From the NCBI GenBank assembly GCA_016931225.1, contig JAFGFE010000046.1, positions 1-64,000 of the forward strand: DNA of 64,000 nucleotides, given 5' to 3'. Below the pieces are notes generated by a model, which searched no databases, was not told where the DNA came from, and was given only the letters and a program-made list of their open reading frames with translations. A program made the position numbers and the translations under genes. Shown piece after piece: positions 1 to 8,001 of the stretch. Source of the stretch: Candidatus Zymogenaceae bacterium. Its GTDB lineage: Bacteria > Desulfobacterota > Zymogenia > Zymogenales > Zymogenaceae. Numbering within the stretch: position 1 is the stretch's first letter; each line of letters begins with the position of its first letter.

Positions 1-46
1 ACCCCATCATTAACGTACTCGTTGATATCACGTTCGGAGCACGTCA

Positions 47-679
47 CTACTTCACCTGATACGTCACCCGGTAGCGGCATTCATCGTCTCCAATCAGGCG
101 GCACGCCTCCTCCACCACGGACACCTCGACTTCTCTTTTGAAGCAGTCCCCGACTCCCTTCATAATCCCCCGGACGAATGCGCAGGAGGGCCGGGAAAAG
201 CCGTCCGGCTTTTCGTCGCGCTGTATCAGGTCATCACACTCGGTACAGTCCTCCCGGTGGATGACGATTTCGTTTTTTTCCGACAGGTGTTCCATGATTT
301 TCTCCGGGTCGTACCCGGCATTTGTCAGGTACGCGGAGTAGCCCAGCTTCAGCTTTTCCACCGGATCAAGATCCATCTCGATCAGGGCCTGTACCGGCGC
401 CGAGTGGGAGACGACGTTCTTTATCATCTTCATGCCGCCCCGGTACATCACTGCACCGTATCCCGCGTCACCAAGAATATCCCTGACCCCGGTAAAGAGT
501 CTCGTTACGTCTTCATGACTCACCCGGGCGTCCGGATCGTAATCCGGTGGATTGGTGATCATCTCCTCAAGTTTTGCGAAATGGAGCACGGAGTGTAATC
601 CGTTTTTCCCCAGTACCTCCTCCAGTGAATCCAGGACCGAGCGATAGGCCAGATGAGTCAGCGAGCTTCCATTTGACAT
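47..679 (-). CDS. V4R-domain (4-vinyl reductase-like) protein
   Basis: About 210 residues. The C-terminal half has the V4R pattern: a Cys-containing segment (CTECDDL), then SCAFVRGIMKGVG, and a closing EEACRLIGDDECRYRV near the C-terminus. V4R domains bind small hydrophobic molecules or metals and occur in regulators and in bacteriochlorophyll enzymes; this copy has no attached regulatory domain, so the ligand is unknown. The ATG at 679 is preferred over the ATG four codons upstream because GGAG lies six bases before it, whereas the upstream ATG has no ribosome site. It stands alone, followed by the window edge. Confidence 0.75.
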   Translation of the reverse strand: MSNGSSLTHLAYRSVLDSLEEVLGKNGLHSVLHFAKLEEMITNPPDYDPDARVSHEDVTRLFTGVRDILGDAGYGAVMYRGGMKMIKNVVSHSAPVQALIEMDLDPVEKLKLGYSAYLTNAGYDPEKIMEHLSEKNEIVIHREDCTECDDLIQRDEKPDGFSRPSCAFVRGIMKGVGDCFKREVEVSVVEEACRLIGDDECRYRVTYQVK

Positions 680-891
680 TACCCACTCCATTAATAACCA
701 GAAATTCTATATGAGATGCTTACAATATTCTTAATATAAACTATACACCATGTTTGTTGAGTTTGCAAAATGAATCGCGACGAAAAAACTGCAGTGAAAC
801 GAAGGTCACCTCGCTTTTATTATCAGTGTTGATTCCAACATCCCTCTTTTCGAACATCCCGTCCTTATCATCCGACGGCGTCCCGACCGGA

Positions 892-2376
892 TTATTCGAC
901 GAGCAGTTCAGACCGGAAAAACTCCACCCGTACATCTCTGATGACATTCCCATCCCCGATTATGGCGTCTTCCATCTTTTTGATCACCTCGGGCTCGGGC
1001 GTATCGGTGTCTGTAAGCAGAATCAACATCCGGTAGCGGCGCACAACTTCTCCTGTGCCGGAATCTATCCGTTCAGTGGTCATGTCCAGCACCCGGGCAT
1101 GGGGAAGAGACTTTTCCATCGCAGACTCCGCGTCACTGATGGCGCTTCGTAACCGGTAGCGGTCGTAGGTAAAATATGCCAGGGGGAGCGCGATGAGAAG
1201 CAGCAGAACCAGAGACAGCACGATCTGAGAGAGCGCCCGCCGCTTCACCTCCTCCTTGTCGGCGTCGAAGGGATGAATCTTCAATATCCAGAACACCAGC
1301 GCCCCGGCCAGCGAGATGGTCGCCAGGTTAATGATAAAAAGCACCAGCGCTCCCAGGGCCACCTGAGCATCCAGAAATCCCAGCCCGATGCCCACGGTGC
1401 ACAGCGGTGGCAGAAGCGCCACGGCGATGGCGATGCCCACCAGCGAGCTGGAAACCTTCTTGTTCGCGAAACCGTATGCTCCCACCAATCCCGAGGCGAT
1501 GCCCACCACGATGTCGTAGAGGCCGGGTTGCGCCCTGGCCAGGATTTCATCCGTATACGAGGCCTCGGGGAGCAGAAAGGCCATAAACGCCGAGATGAGA
1601 ACCGCCAGAAACGACCCGTACATGATGGAGACGAGCGAGTTTCTCATCAGCCTGAGATCACCCCAGACCACCCCCAAAGAGAGGGCCAGTATCGGGGTCA
1701 TGAGGGGTGCGACGATCATGGCGCCGATCACCACGGCGGTGGAGCCCATGATGAGTCCGGCGGTGGCGATGACGGTGGAAAGAATCGTCAGGATGTAGTA
1801 TTCCCTGGTCGGGGTGGCCCCGGCGGACAGCGCCTGGTGGGTGGAGAGATCTCCCTCCTCCTTTTTCCTGATCGTTTGGTACTTCCCGTATTTATCCCGC
1901 CAGAAGTTCACGTTGAAGTAATTGGACAGGGTCCGCTCCTCCGGCTCGATGACCCGCTCGAACATATCCTCCACGGTCTGGCGGGTGTCCGATATGCGAT
2001 CGCTCAGCCTCTTCTTCTTTTCTTCATCTTCCTCTTCCCCGCTCCCTCTCAGCGAACGCATCAGTGATTTTTCTTCCTTCGGCTTCTCACCCTTCTGCTC
2101 AACCTCTTCATCGGCCTCCTTTTTCGATTTTCCGGACTTTCCTGTCTTTTTTTCATCCGATTCCGCCGGCGCTCCCTCCAGTCGCGTCTTTACCGGCTCA
2201 TCGGCCCTCTGCGCCTTTTTCCCCACATCCCCATCCGGAAGACCTTCCTTCCCCTCTTCCAGGTCGTCGGGCCTCTTTTCCTCCTCCTCCTTCTGACGTT
2301 CCCGTTCCTGCTCCACCACCGATTCGAAGCCCAGCATGCTGATTATCTTTGAAAAGATGTGTTTCCTTTGCGACAT
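892..2376 (-). CDS. DUF389 / TIGR00341-family integral membrane protein
   Basis: About 494 residues. Residues 1-150 are highly charged and Glu/Lys-rich, probably disordered. A DUF389 core follows with several hydrophobic helices and typical small-residue motifs (TAVVIGAMIVAPLMTPILAL, SSLVGIAIAVALLPPLCTVG), then a soluble C-terminal domain of about 90 residues. The family is a set of membrane proteins of unknown transport role. The start at 2376 is supported by a G-rich ribosome site (GGGGGGAC) just upstream; the open frame reaches further back, but that part is basic and lacks such a site. The long charged N-terminus is the only odd feature. Confidence 0.85.
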   Translation of the reverse strand: MSQRKHIFSKIISMLGFESVVEQERERQKEEEEKRPDDLEEGKEGLPDGDVGKKAQRADEPVKTRLEGAPAESDEKKTGKSGKSKKEADEEVEQKGEKPKEEKSLMRSLRGSGEEEDEEKKKRLSDRISDTRQTVEDMFERVIEPEERTLSNYFNVNFWRDKYGKYQTIRKKEEGDLSTHQALSAGATPTREYYILTILSTVIATAGLIMGSTAVVIGAMIVAPLMTPILALSLGVVWGDLRLMRNSLVSIMYGSFLAVLISAFMAFLLPEASYTDEILARAQPGLYDIVVGIASGLVGAYGFANKKVSSSLVGIAIAVALLPPLCTVGIGLGFLDAQVALGALVLFIINLATISLAGALVFWILKIHPFDADKEEVKRRALSQIVLSLVLLLLIALPLAYFTYDRYRLRSAISDAESAMEKSLPHARVLDMTTERIDSGTGEVVRRYRMLILLTDTDTPEPEVIKKMEDAIIGDGNVIRDVRVEFFRSELLVE

Positions 2377-2902
2377 CTGTCCCCCCACGATAGATACAAT
2401 GACCCTCCCATTGTATGAGAAATTTGGGTCAGAACAAAAGGATTTTCTGAAAAATCGGACTTTTTTTGTGGGATTAAAGCACCTTCGACGACGGGTCACC
2501 GGGCATCATGCGCCCGAACCCTTTCGACAACTGATCGCACCAGCCGGGTGAGACGGCACCGAATCCGGACGGAGTCGCCGGGGGGGGGTCGGACCTCAAT
2601 GCGGGAGGGAAGCGCCGGGGGGGTGGGGGGCTGGGTGAGCCGCCGGTACGAATCGACTTTCGCCCGTTCCACGTCCCGCTGTTTCTATACACATACGGAC
2701 ACCATCTCTTTACAATAAGCCAGAGTGAGCTCATACACCCTTGACAGGAGTATTATATTTATATGTTATTGGATGTTGCATATGAGACCGTCCGATTCAG
2801 CGTCGACACCGATTCGAAATGTCGGGTGAATCAGGCGAACGCCCCGTAGGCAGCGGAGGCGTGTTTTTCATGGCATATCGTGAAAACCATCGGGAGGCAG
2901 TC
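2377..2902. other. intergenic region with G-rich tract and promoter
   Basis: Divergent spacer between the DUF389 gene and the SRPBCC gene. I see no convincing gene. It holds a G-run cluster at 2603-2635 on the plus strand (four or more runs of three or more G) and a sigma70-type promoter at 2741-2769. Short open frames here have low-complexity Pro/Arg-rich translations and are treated as chance. Confidence 0.6.
2741..2769 (+). promoter_or_regulatory. sigma70-like promoter for the SRPBCC gene
   Basis: TTGACA at 2741-2746, 17-base spacer, TGTTAT at 2764-2769 (four of six matches). The coding start is at 2903, leaving a leader of roughly 130 bases. Confidence 0.5.
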
Positions 2903-3337
2903 ATGAAACGGATAGAAACATTCACGGACATCGATGCGACACCCCAGGCGGTGTGGGACATCCTGACGGATTTTGCCGAGTACGGACGGTGGAATCCGTT
3001 CATACCGGAGATCTCGGGAACGCCGGCGGAGGGCGAAACCCTCACCGTGACCATCTCGCCCCCGGGCGGAAGGAATATGACCTTCACGCCCCGGGTGAGA
3101 GCGGCGCATCCGCACCGGGAGTTCGCCTGGCTGGGACACCTCTTCATCCCGGGCCTGTTCGACGGAGAGCACCGGTTTCTCATCGAAAAACGCGGGGACA
3201 AAGGAACGCGGCTCACTCAACGGGAGGAGTTTCGGGGCGTACTCGTGGGGATGTTCTGGAAGAGCCTTGAGCCCTCCACTCGAAGGGGATTCGAGGCGAT
3301 GAATGCGGCCCTGAAGCTGCGGGCCGAGGGCGGATAG
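2903..3337 (+). CDS. SRPBCC-family (START-like) protein
   Basis: About 144 residues. The start MKRIETFTDIDATPQAVWDI, the FAEYGRWNPFI segment and the closing amphipathic helix (PSTRRGFEAMNAAL) fit the polyketide cyclase/SRPBCC fold, which forms a deep hydrophobic ligand pocket. No ligand can be assigned. The start is chosen at 2903 because GGGAGG lies a few bases upstream; the frame is open for 28 more codons but those have no ribosome site and poor composition. It is the only plus-strand gene in the first 22 kb. Confidence 0.8.
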   Translation: MKRIETFTDIDATPQAVWDILTDFAEYGRWNPFIPEISGTPAEGETLTVTISPPGGRNMTFTPRVRAAHPHREFAWLGHLFIPGLFDGEHRFLIEKRGDKGTRLTQREEFRGVLVGMFWKSLEPSTRRGFEAMNAALKLRAEGG

Positions 3338-3376
3338 GCGGACGGCGGGCGCTCCCCGGAGGTCCCATCCTGTGTC

Positions 3377-3868
3377 CTACGGTGAAACCTCCCCGTCGAA
3401 ATCCTGTGCAACACAGCGGGAACCGGGAGCGCATCCCTCCAACGACTCGATGGCGTTCACCACCTCGTCGGGGACTCGAGCCTTTTCCCCCTTGGCGTAG
3501 TCATAGATAACGATCACCGCGTCGCCGAAGGCCGCAACCCCCAGCGCACAGCTTTCGACCAGATATTCCATCACGAACGACGTGGTGCCGATGGTTGCCA
3601 CGCGGGCGCCCACCGAGAGGGTGTCCGGATAGCGCACCGGCTTTTTATAAGTGGCGGACGTCCGGGCCAGGATCGGCCCGATGCCGGATCGCTTCATGAC
3701 CTTCATCAAGCCGGATTTTTCAAGATAGACGATGCGGGCGGACTCGAAGTACCTGAAGTATATAATATTGTTCACATGGCCCAATGAATCCATCTCCCCC
3801 CAGGCCACGGGAACGGTGATCACCACCGGATAGCCGGACAACGCATCGGTCACAAAGCACCCCCTCAT
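3377..3868 (-). CDS. hotdog-fold acyl-CoA thioesterase
   Basis: Up to 163 residues with the 4-hydroxybenzoyl-CoA thioesterase signature: WGEMDSLGHVNNIIYFRYFE, including the Asp and the H-V-N-N motif on the long helix. Such enzymes hydrolyse acyl-CoA or aryl-CoA thioesters in the cytoplasm. A GTG at 3853 may be the true start, since AGGGGG lies seven bases before it inside the first codons of the longer form. It lies 10 bases beyond the end of the nitroreductase gene, suggesting cotranscription. Substrate unknown. Confidence 0.82.
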   Translation of the reverse strand: MRGCFVTDALSGYPVVITVPVAWGEMDSLGHVNNIIYFRYFESARIVYLEKSGLMKVMKRSGIGPILARTSATYKKPVRYPDTLSVGARVATIGTTSFVMEYLVESCALGVAAFGDAVIVIYDYAKGEKARVPDEVVNAIESLEGCAPGSRCVAQDFDGEVSP

Positions 3869-3878
3869 GTGAAAGACA

Positions 3879-4436
3879 TCAGGATTTCACCCGATCGATG
3901 GAGGCGATCTCATCGAAGGATTTTCGGTCGGGACGCTGTTTCTCCGCCGCCGCCTGTTTTTCACTCAGGACGGGATTGATCTCGTGGGTGCGCCTCCCCA
4001 CTATTACCAGAGTGATGAGCGCGGCCTGCTCGGGGATATTGAGGGTTTTTTTGACTTCATCGGGGTTGTATCCGGCGATGGGATGGGCGACCATGCCCAG
4101 GTCCGTGGCCCTGAGGATCAGAAACGCGGTGGCCATACCGGTGTCGAAGAGGTAGTACCTCCGCTCGTCGATGACGCAGTCATCATCGGATTCTGCATAC
4201 ACCGCCACTATCATGGATGCGTCATGCGCCCAGGTGTTTCCCTCGCTGAGGGAAGAAAACACCTGTTTCCTTGTTTCGTAATCCACAACAAAGACGAACC
4301 GCCACGGCTGGTTATTATTACACGACGGGGCAAGTCCGGCGGCGTTCGCCAGTTCGTCGATTAATTCCCGGTCGATATCCGCCGGAACCAGGGACCGATA
4401 CGCCCTGCGCTCGTCAATCGCCTCTCTGATATCCAT
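3879..4436 (-). CDS. nitroreductase-family flavoprotein
   Basis: 185 residues, typical of small NADH:FMN nitroreductases. Visible family features are the N-terminal ERRAYRSLVPADIDRELIDEL, the FMN-binding SCNNNQPWRFVFV segment at about residues 37-49, and DLGMVAHPIAGYNPDEVKKTL towards the C-terminus. Likely FMN-dependent NAD(P)H oxidoreductase; substrate unknown. The start has GAGG upstream. It is first in a two-gene unit with the thioesterase. Confidence 0.88.
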   Translation of the reverse strand: MDIREAIDERRAYRSLVPADIDRELIDELANAAGLAPSCNNNQPWRFVFVVDYETRKQVFSSLSEGNTWAHDASMIVAVYAESDDDCVIDERRYYLFDTGMATAFLILRATDLGMVAHPIAGYNPDEVKKTLNIPEQAALITLVIVGRRTHEINPVLSEKQAAAEKQRPDRKSFDEIASIDRVKS

Positions 4437-4571
4437 GGGGTACCTCGCATATACAACGCGGGGAGTTTACCGAACGATCAACGAAGGACATGCACCCGAG
4501 GATACGAGTCCGGTTTTCGGGAATCACATCACACACACCCTGCAACATTTCCGGATGGTGACGATGAATCA

Positions 4572-4601
4572 GCAAAACGGGACCGATTGTTCCCGTTTTG
4601 C
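4572..4601 (-). terminator. hairpin terminator after the tandem flavodoxin gene
   Basis: An 11-bp perfect stem (GCAAAACGGGA pairing with TCCCGTTTTGC) and an 8-base loop, about 120 bases past the stop codon of the gene ending at 4725. The T run lies inside the stem, so it may work in both directions. Confidence 0.5.
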
Positions 4602-4724
4602 ATCACGTTTTGGGTAGCGCATGTCCGCACGTTGATTTTCGCAAGACACCGAACGGTATGTTATCCTCTTTTGATTATCATACACCAGTCGGACTATGAA
4701 TGCAAGGAGAGAGGGCGGGGGCTA

Positions 4725-6113
4725 TTATGCGTCCGCCTTCTCCACAACCTTTATAAACGGCTTTACCATCTCCTCCCGTATGCGCCTTTTATATATCTCC
4801 TCTCGAATGGGTGGAATGACGGTGAGGGCCGAGAGCACGCCGCTCATGATGCGTATCTTGTAGTTCTTGTGGGGAAAGTCGTAATACCCGTTCTTCTTAT
4901 AATATCGGTGATCCGCCTGAAACGGGAATTTGAGTCCCGCATACATATCGTCCCGAAAGATTTTCCTCCCGCCCACGCCGAGAAAGTCCAGAGGGCGGAC
5001 ATATTCCGCAGCGGCTGCGCGGATGATGTTTCGGGCGAAATCATCGATCACGTGATTGAGGGTCTCGGAGTCATCGTATTCATCGCTGATCATATCCACG
5101 AGATTGCTCTCCTCCACCTGGAAGAACCCCTCCATAATCTCCCGCAGGTTCGGCAGCTGGGACAGGGGGCCGGACACCAGAAATCCCACCTGCTTCTTGG
5201 AGTGCCTCGGGGTGTGGGTATTGAAAAACGTTCGGTCGAACATCCGCTTGATATCCGCGGAGAGGTAGCGGTCCCGGATGGTGGATGCGAAGACCACGAT
5301 ATCCGCGGTCATGACGCGGTCCCGATAGAAATCGATAAACCCGTCCTTCCCCTCGTAGGCGCACGTGAAATCATACCCGCACTGGATGCACCCCCGGCAG
5401 TCGCCCGTGATGTCCACATCGGCGAGATTCAGCACATCGACGTCTCCCGCAAGCGCCCCGGTGAACCGCCTGATCATGCCGTTCAGGTTGCCGTCAGTGG
5501 GGCGGGCGTCGGTTACCACCACCACCCGCTTCCCCCCGGTCCCGATCTTCTCATCCGCGGCCTTTGGGGTGTAGGTGAGCGTGACCGGTGTGATCGGCCC
5601 GTATCGCCTGGGGATCGTCGCTTTTCGCTCGATCGCGTCGAAAAAGTTTTCCGCAAAAAACCGAAGTTTTTTCCGTCCCTCCCCCCCCAGGAGGTCTATC
5701 ATATGGGGCGAAAAGGAGGAAACATACCGCATCCCCAGGTCCTCGGAGACGCCGTGGATGTAGGCGTGGGCGGTATGGTCGAAAAAGTGTATGGAGGTGG
5801 ATATACCCGCCGCATATTTTTGTGAGAAGGCGTCGGTCGCGCCCCTCTCGTTGACCAGCTCGATAAACCGCTTCAATCCCGCGTGTACCAAAAGATAATA
5901 GAGCGGAAACGACCAGATAATCCCGTCGGAATTCCGCACCGAATCGATCACCTCATCAAAGGCGTCGTCCTTCTTTTCCAGAGCTCGGATCTTCTGAGCC
6001 ACGTGGTGGACGGTATAGTCATGTTCCGGGTATATCTTCTCCAGATACCGTACATACTGGAGCGTGACGCTTCCGTCTCCTTTGGGACTTCCGCTTAAAA
6101 CCGTGAACTTCAT
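4725..6113 (-). CDS. tandem flavodoxin / iron-sulfur flavoprotein fusion
   Basis: 462 residues with two NADPH-dependent FMN reductase-like domains. Domain 1 starts MKFTVLSGSPKGDGS, the phosphate-binding loop of that family. Domain 2 starts near residue 196 (KRVVVVTDARPTDGNLN) and contains a compact C-x2-C-x2-C-x5-C cluster at Cys239, 242, 245 and 251, as in iron-sulfur flavoproteins (Isf). Domain 1 lacks this cluster. The ATG overlaps the TAA of the upstream PadR gene by one base (TAATG), so the two are translationally coupled. The open frame continues upstream but only inside padR. Function inferred: cytoplasmic electron transfer under PadR control. Confidence 0.85.
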   Translation of the reverse strand: MKFTVLSGSPKGDGSVTLQYVRYLEKIYPEHDYTVHHVAQKIRALEKKDDAFDEVIDSVRNSDGIIWSFPLYYLLVHAGLKRFIELVNERGATDAFSQKYAAGISTSIHFFDHTAHAYIHGVSEDLGMRYVSSFSPHMIDLLGGEGRKKLRFFAENFFDAIERKATIPRRYGPITPVTLTYTPKAADEKIGTGGKRVVVVTDARPTDGNLNGMIRRFTGALAGDVDVLNLADVDITGDCRGCIQCGYDFTCAYEGKDGFIDFYRDRVMTADIVVFASTIRDRYLSADIKRMFDRTFFNTHTPRHSKKQVGFLVSGPLSQLPNLREIMEGFFQVEESNLVDMISDEYDDSETLNHVIDDFARNIIRAAAAEYVRPLDFLGVGGRKIFRDDMYAGLKFPFQADHRYYKKNGYYDFPHKNYKIRIMSGVLSALTVIPPIREEIYKRRIREEMVKPFIKVVEKADA

Positions 6114-6685
6114 TATGAATCTCCTTCTTGTTCTTTCATATCTCGCAGCTTTACCAGGGTGTCGTCGCACCATTGGATGGCCTCCCGGGCCATGCGCCTG
6201 CCGAAATCGAGGGTCATCCCCATGAAGACCATCTCCAGGGGGTGATCGCCGTCCGGTATCTTTTCCGCCCCCGCGGCGATCCTGTCGAGCGTTTCCAGCC
6301 GCCAGATAATCGCCTTCCGCTGCTGTTCTATCATCACAATGAGGTGTCCGACCGGCGCCTGTCCGCCGAAGAAGAGCCGGAGCAGCATCTCGTTTCGTAT
6401 GGGCGACCTCTCCATCGGCTGCGTGAGCCATTCCCGGAGTTCCTCCCGACCCTTTTCCGTAATCTCATACACATGCCTGCTGGGACGCCCCTCCCCCGCT
6501 TCCACATGTTTTTTCGCCAGCCCCTCCCGGGCCATCTTGTTCAGCATCGGATAGATGTGTCCGTAGTTTTCGCTCCAGAAGTTGCCGATGGAAAACTCGG
6601 TCACCTTCTTGATGTCATACCCACTCATGGGGGCAATGGTCAGCATCCCCAAAAGGGCGTATTTCGTTTTGTTCGTTCGTGCCAT
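6113..6685 (-). CDS. PadR-family transcriptional regulator
   Basis: 190 residues. N-terminal winged helix (TKYALLGMLTIAPMSGYDIK, then FWSENYGHIYPMLNKMAREG) and C-terminal Vir-type dimerisation helices (LIVMIEQQRKAIIWRLETLD). PadR proteins usually repress their own operon and release on binding a small molecule. The start at 6685 follows GGGAAGG; the longer frame only translates the operator repeats. It is directly upstream of and coupled to the flavodoxin gene, which is the likely regulated target. Confidence 0.9.
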   Translation of the reverse strand: MARTNKTKYALLGMLTIAPMSGYDIKKVTEFSIGNFWSENYGHIYPMLNKMAREGLAKKHVEAGEGRPSRHVYEITEKGREELREWLTQPMERSPIRNEMLLRLFFGGQAPVGHLIVMIEQQRKAIIWRLETLDRIAAGAEKIPDGDHPLEMVFMGMTLDFGRRMAREAIQWCDDTLVKLRDMKEQEGDS

Positions 6686-6710
6686 CTCACACCTTCCCAA
6701 CTCGATTTCT

Positions 6711-6766
6711 ATGTCATTATGATACGTCTCATAAAGATATATATCATTATGATATATATATGTCAA
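6711..6766 (-). promoter_or_regulatory. padR promoter with two palindromic operators
   Basis: Minus-strand promoter: TTGACA (6761-6766), 17-base spacer, TATATA (6738-6743). Two near-identical palindromes share TCATTATGATA: ATATCATTATGATAT at 6741-6755, overlapping spacer and -10, and ATGTCATTATGATAC at 6711-6725, just past the expected start of transcription. Their 30-base spacing is close to three helical turns, fitting two PadR dimers on one DNA face. Confidence 0.72.
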
Positions 6767-6824
6767 GAGAAAACCCTTGTGGCGTTTCTTTTACCATCGG
6801 GAGGTATCGGGCCCCTGAGAAATG

Positions 6825-7967
6825 TTACGAAGCCCTGACCTGCCGCTTTCCCATCAGGTTGAGCTTGTATGTCCGGGTGGTTTCCGGCAAAATCCGCTCC
6901 CCCCTATCGCTGATGAAAGAGAGGGCGTCGAAGGGACACTGGACGATGCAGGCGGCGCATTGTTCGCAGTCATCGGGCCGGGCAAATACAATTTTTCTCC
7001 TCACCCGGTCCAGGTCGAAACAGCCCCGGGGGCACACCTCCGTGCAGATGCCGGTGCCCCTGCATATTTCCACATTGAGGACCACGGTAAATGATCGCTC
7101 CTCATGTTCGACGCTCTTATACACCGGCGTGCTGCCCGCAAGGTCGAAGGTGAGAAACAGTGTCACGACGAGGCCTGCAAGGATCCAGTGGAAAAAAAAC
7201 AGAACGGTTTCACCTCCGATGATCCCGGCCGGGATGACAACCCCTGCGGTATAGAGTCCCCACAGAACAAGCTGAACGCCCCCCTGCTCGAAGCCGAAGG
7301 CGATTGTGCCCCACCCTCGAGAGGGCCGGCCCAGAAAACGTTCATACAAGGGGAAGGCCATAAACAAGGCACACGACATGCCGAATATCAGCACGTTAAG
7401 GGGGAGGATCGCCTCTCGGTTGACAAAAACAAAAACGAGGCTTGCGGGTATCGAAAGCTGCGCCGCCCAGCCCAGGGCCACGGACATCCGCCGACCGAGA
7501 CCGAATTCGACCCGCCGCATCCTGTCGGTTGCTTCTTTTCCTGCGGCGAGAAATCCCGGAATATCCCGGGCGGATACCGGACCCCAGACGGCCTTCCAGC
7601 CGATCTTCTTTTTTATGTACACCGGATCAATCCCCGTCGCCGCCAGTTGAGGAAGCACCAGGGTACGGTGATCGACGAGGTTCTCAATGCCGCTGGTTTT
7701 GATGATGGAAATGACGTCATGGTGGGTAAAATGCCCGCCGGCGGCGGCGCACCAGACGTTGATGCCCCGGCTGTTCGCCACTAAAAGATAGAGATCTTCC
7801 CTCCTGAGCCGATACGACAGTTCCCGAACCGTCAGCCGCCAGTTGCAGGTAACCAGCACCGGGGATGAGCGTCCCGGATTCCCTATCTTTACAAGACGGG
7901 GGGGCAGGGGCAACGGAAGCAACCACACGAACCTCGTGACGATCCATGTCAGGATATATGAAATCAT
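6825..7967 (-). CDS. HgcAB-like fusion: corrinoid-binding membrane protein with ferredoxin tail
   Basis: 380 residues. Residues 35-160 match the corrinoid domain of the mercury-methylation protein HgcA: SPVLVTCNWRL, the cap-helix motif GINVWCAAAGG with Cys73, LVDHRTLVLPQLAATGI and VWGPVSARDIPGFLAAG. About four membrane helices follow (165-275), as in HgcA, then an HgcB-like two-cluster ferredoxin domain (295-350). The second cluster motif is intact (Cys334, 337, 340, 344). The first has Thr305 where the second Cys is expected (Cys302, 308, 312), with an extra Cys316. True HgcA reads N-[VI]-W-C-A-[AG]-G-K, so this is a paralogue; mercury methylation is not implied. Strong AAGGAGG ribosome site, 34 bases past the methyltransferase gene. 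Confidence 0.82.
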   Translation of the reverse strand: MISYILTWIVTRFVWLLPLPLPPRLVKIGNPGRSSPVLVTCNWRLTVRELSYRLRREDLYLLVANSRGINVWCAAAGGHFTHHDVISIIKTSGIENLVDHRTLVLPQLAATGIDPVYIKKKIGWKAVWGPVSARDIPGFLAAGKEATDRMRRVEFGLGRRMSVALGWAAQLSIPASLVFVFVNREAILPLNVLIFGMSCALFMAFPLYERFLGRPSRGWGTIAFGFEQGGVQLVLWGLYTAGVVIPAGIIGGETVLFFFHWILAGLVVTLFLTFDLAGSTPVYKSVEHEERSFTVVLNVEICRGTGICTEVCPRGCFDLDRVRRKIVFARPDDCEQCAACIVQCPFDALSFISDRGERILPETTRTYKLNLMGKRQVRAS

Positions 7968-8001
7968 CGGTCCCTCCTTGTGTGCCTTTCGCGGCGGCCG
8001 C

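Noticed and set aside
1273-2067. Long plus-strand frame opposite the DUF389 gene
   Set aside because: His/Gly/Gln-rich shadow of the coding strand; no ribosome site or family features.
6114-6431. N-terminal extension of the tandem flavodoxin
   Set aside because: It overlaps padR, has no family match, and the ATG at 6113 is coupled to the padR stop.
6825-7967. A genuine mercury-methylation gene pair (hgcA/hgcB)
   Set aside because: The cap-helix motif and first ferredoxin motif differ from verified HgcA and HgcB, and the two parts are fused; I call it HgcAB-like only.
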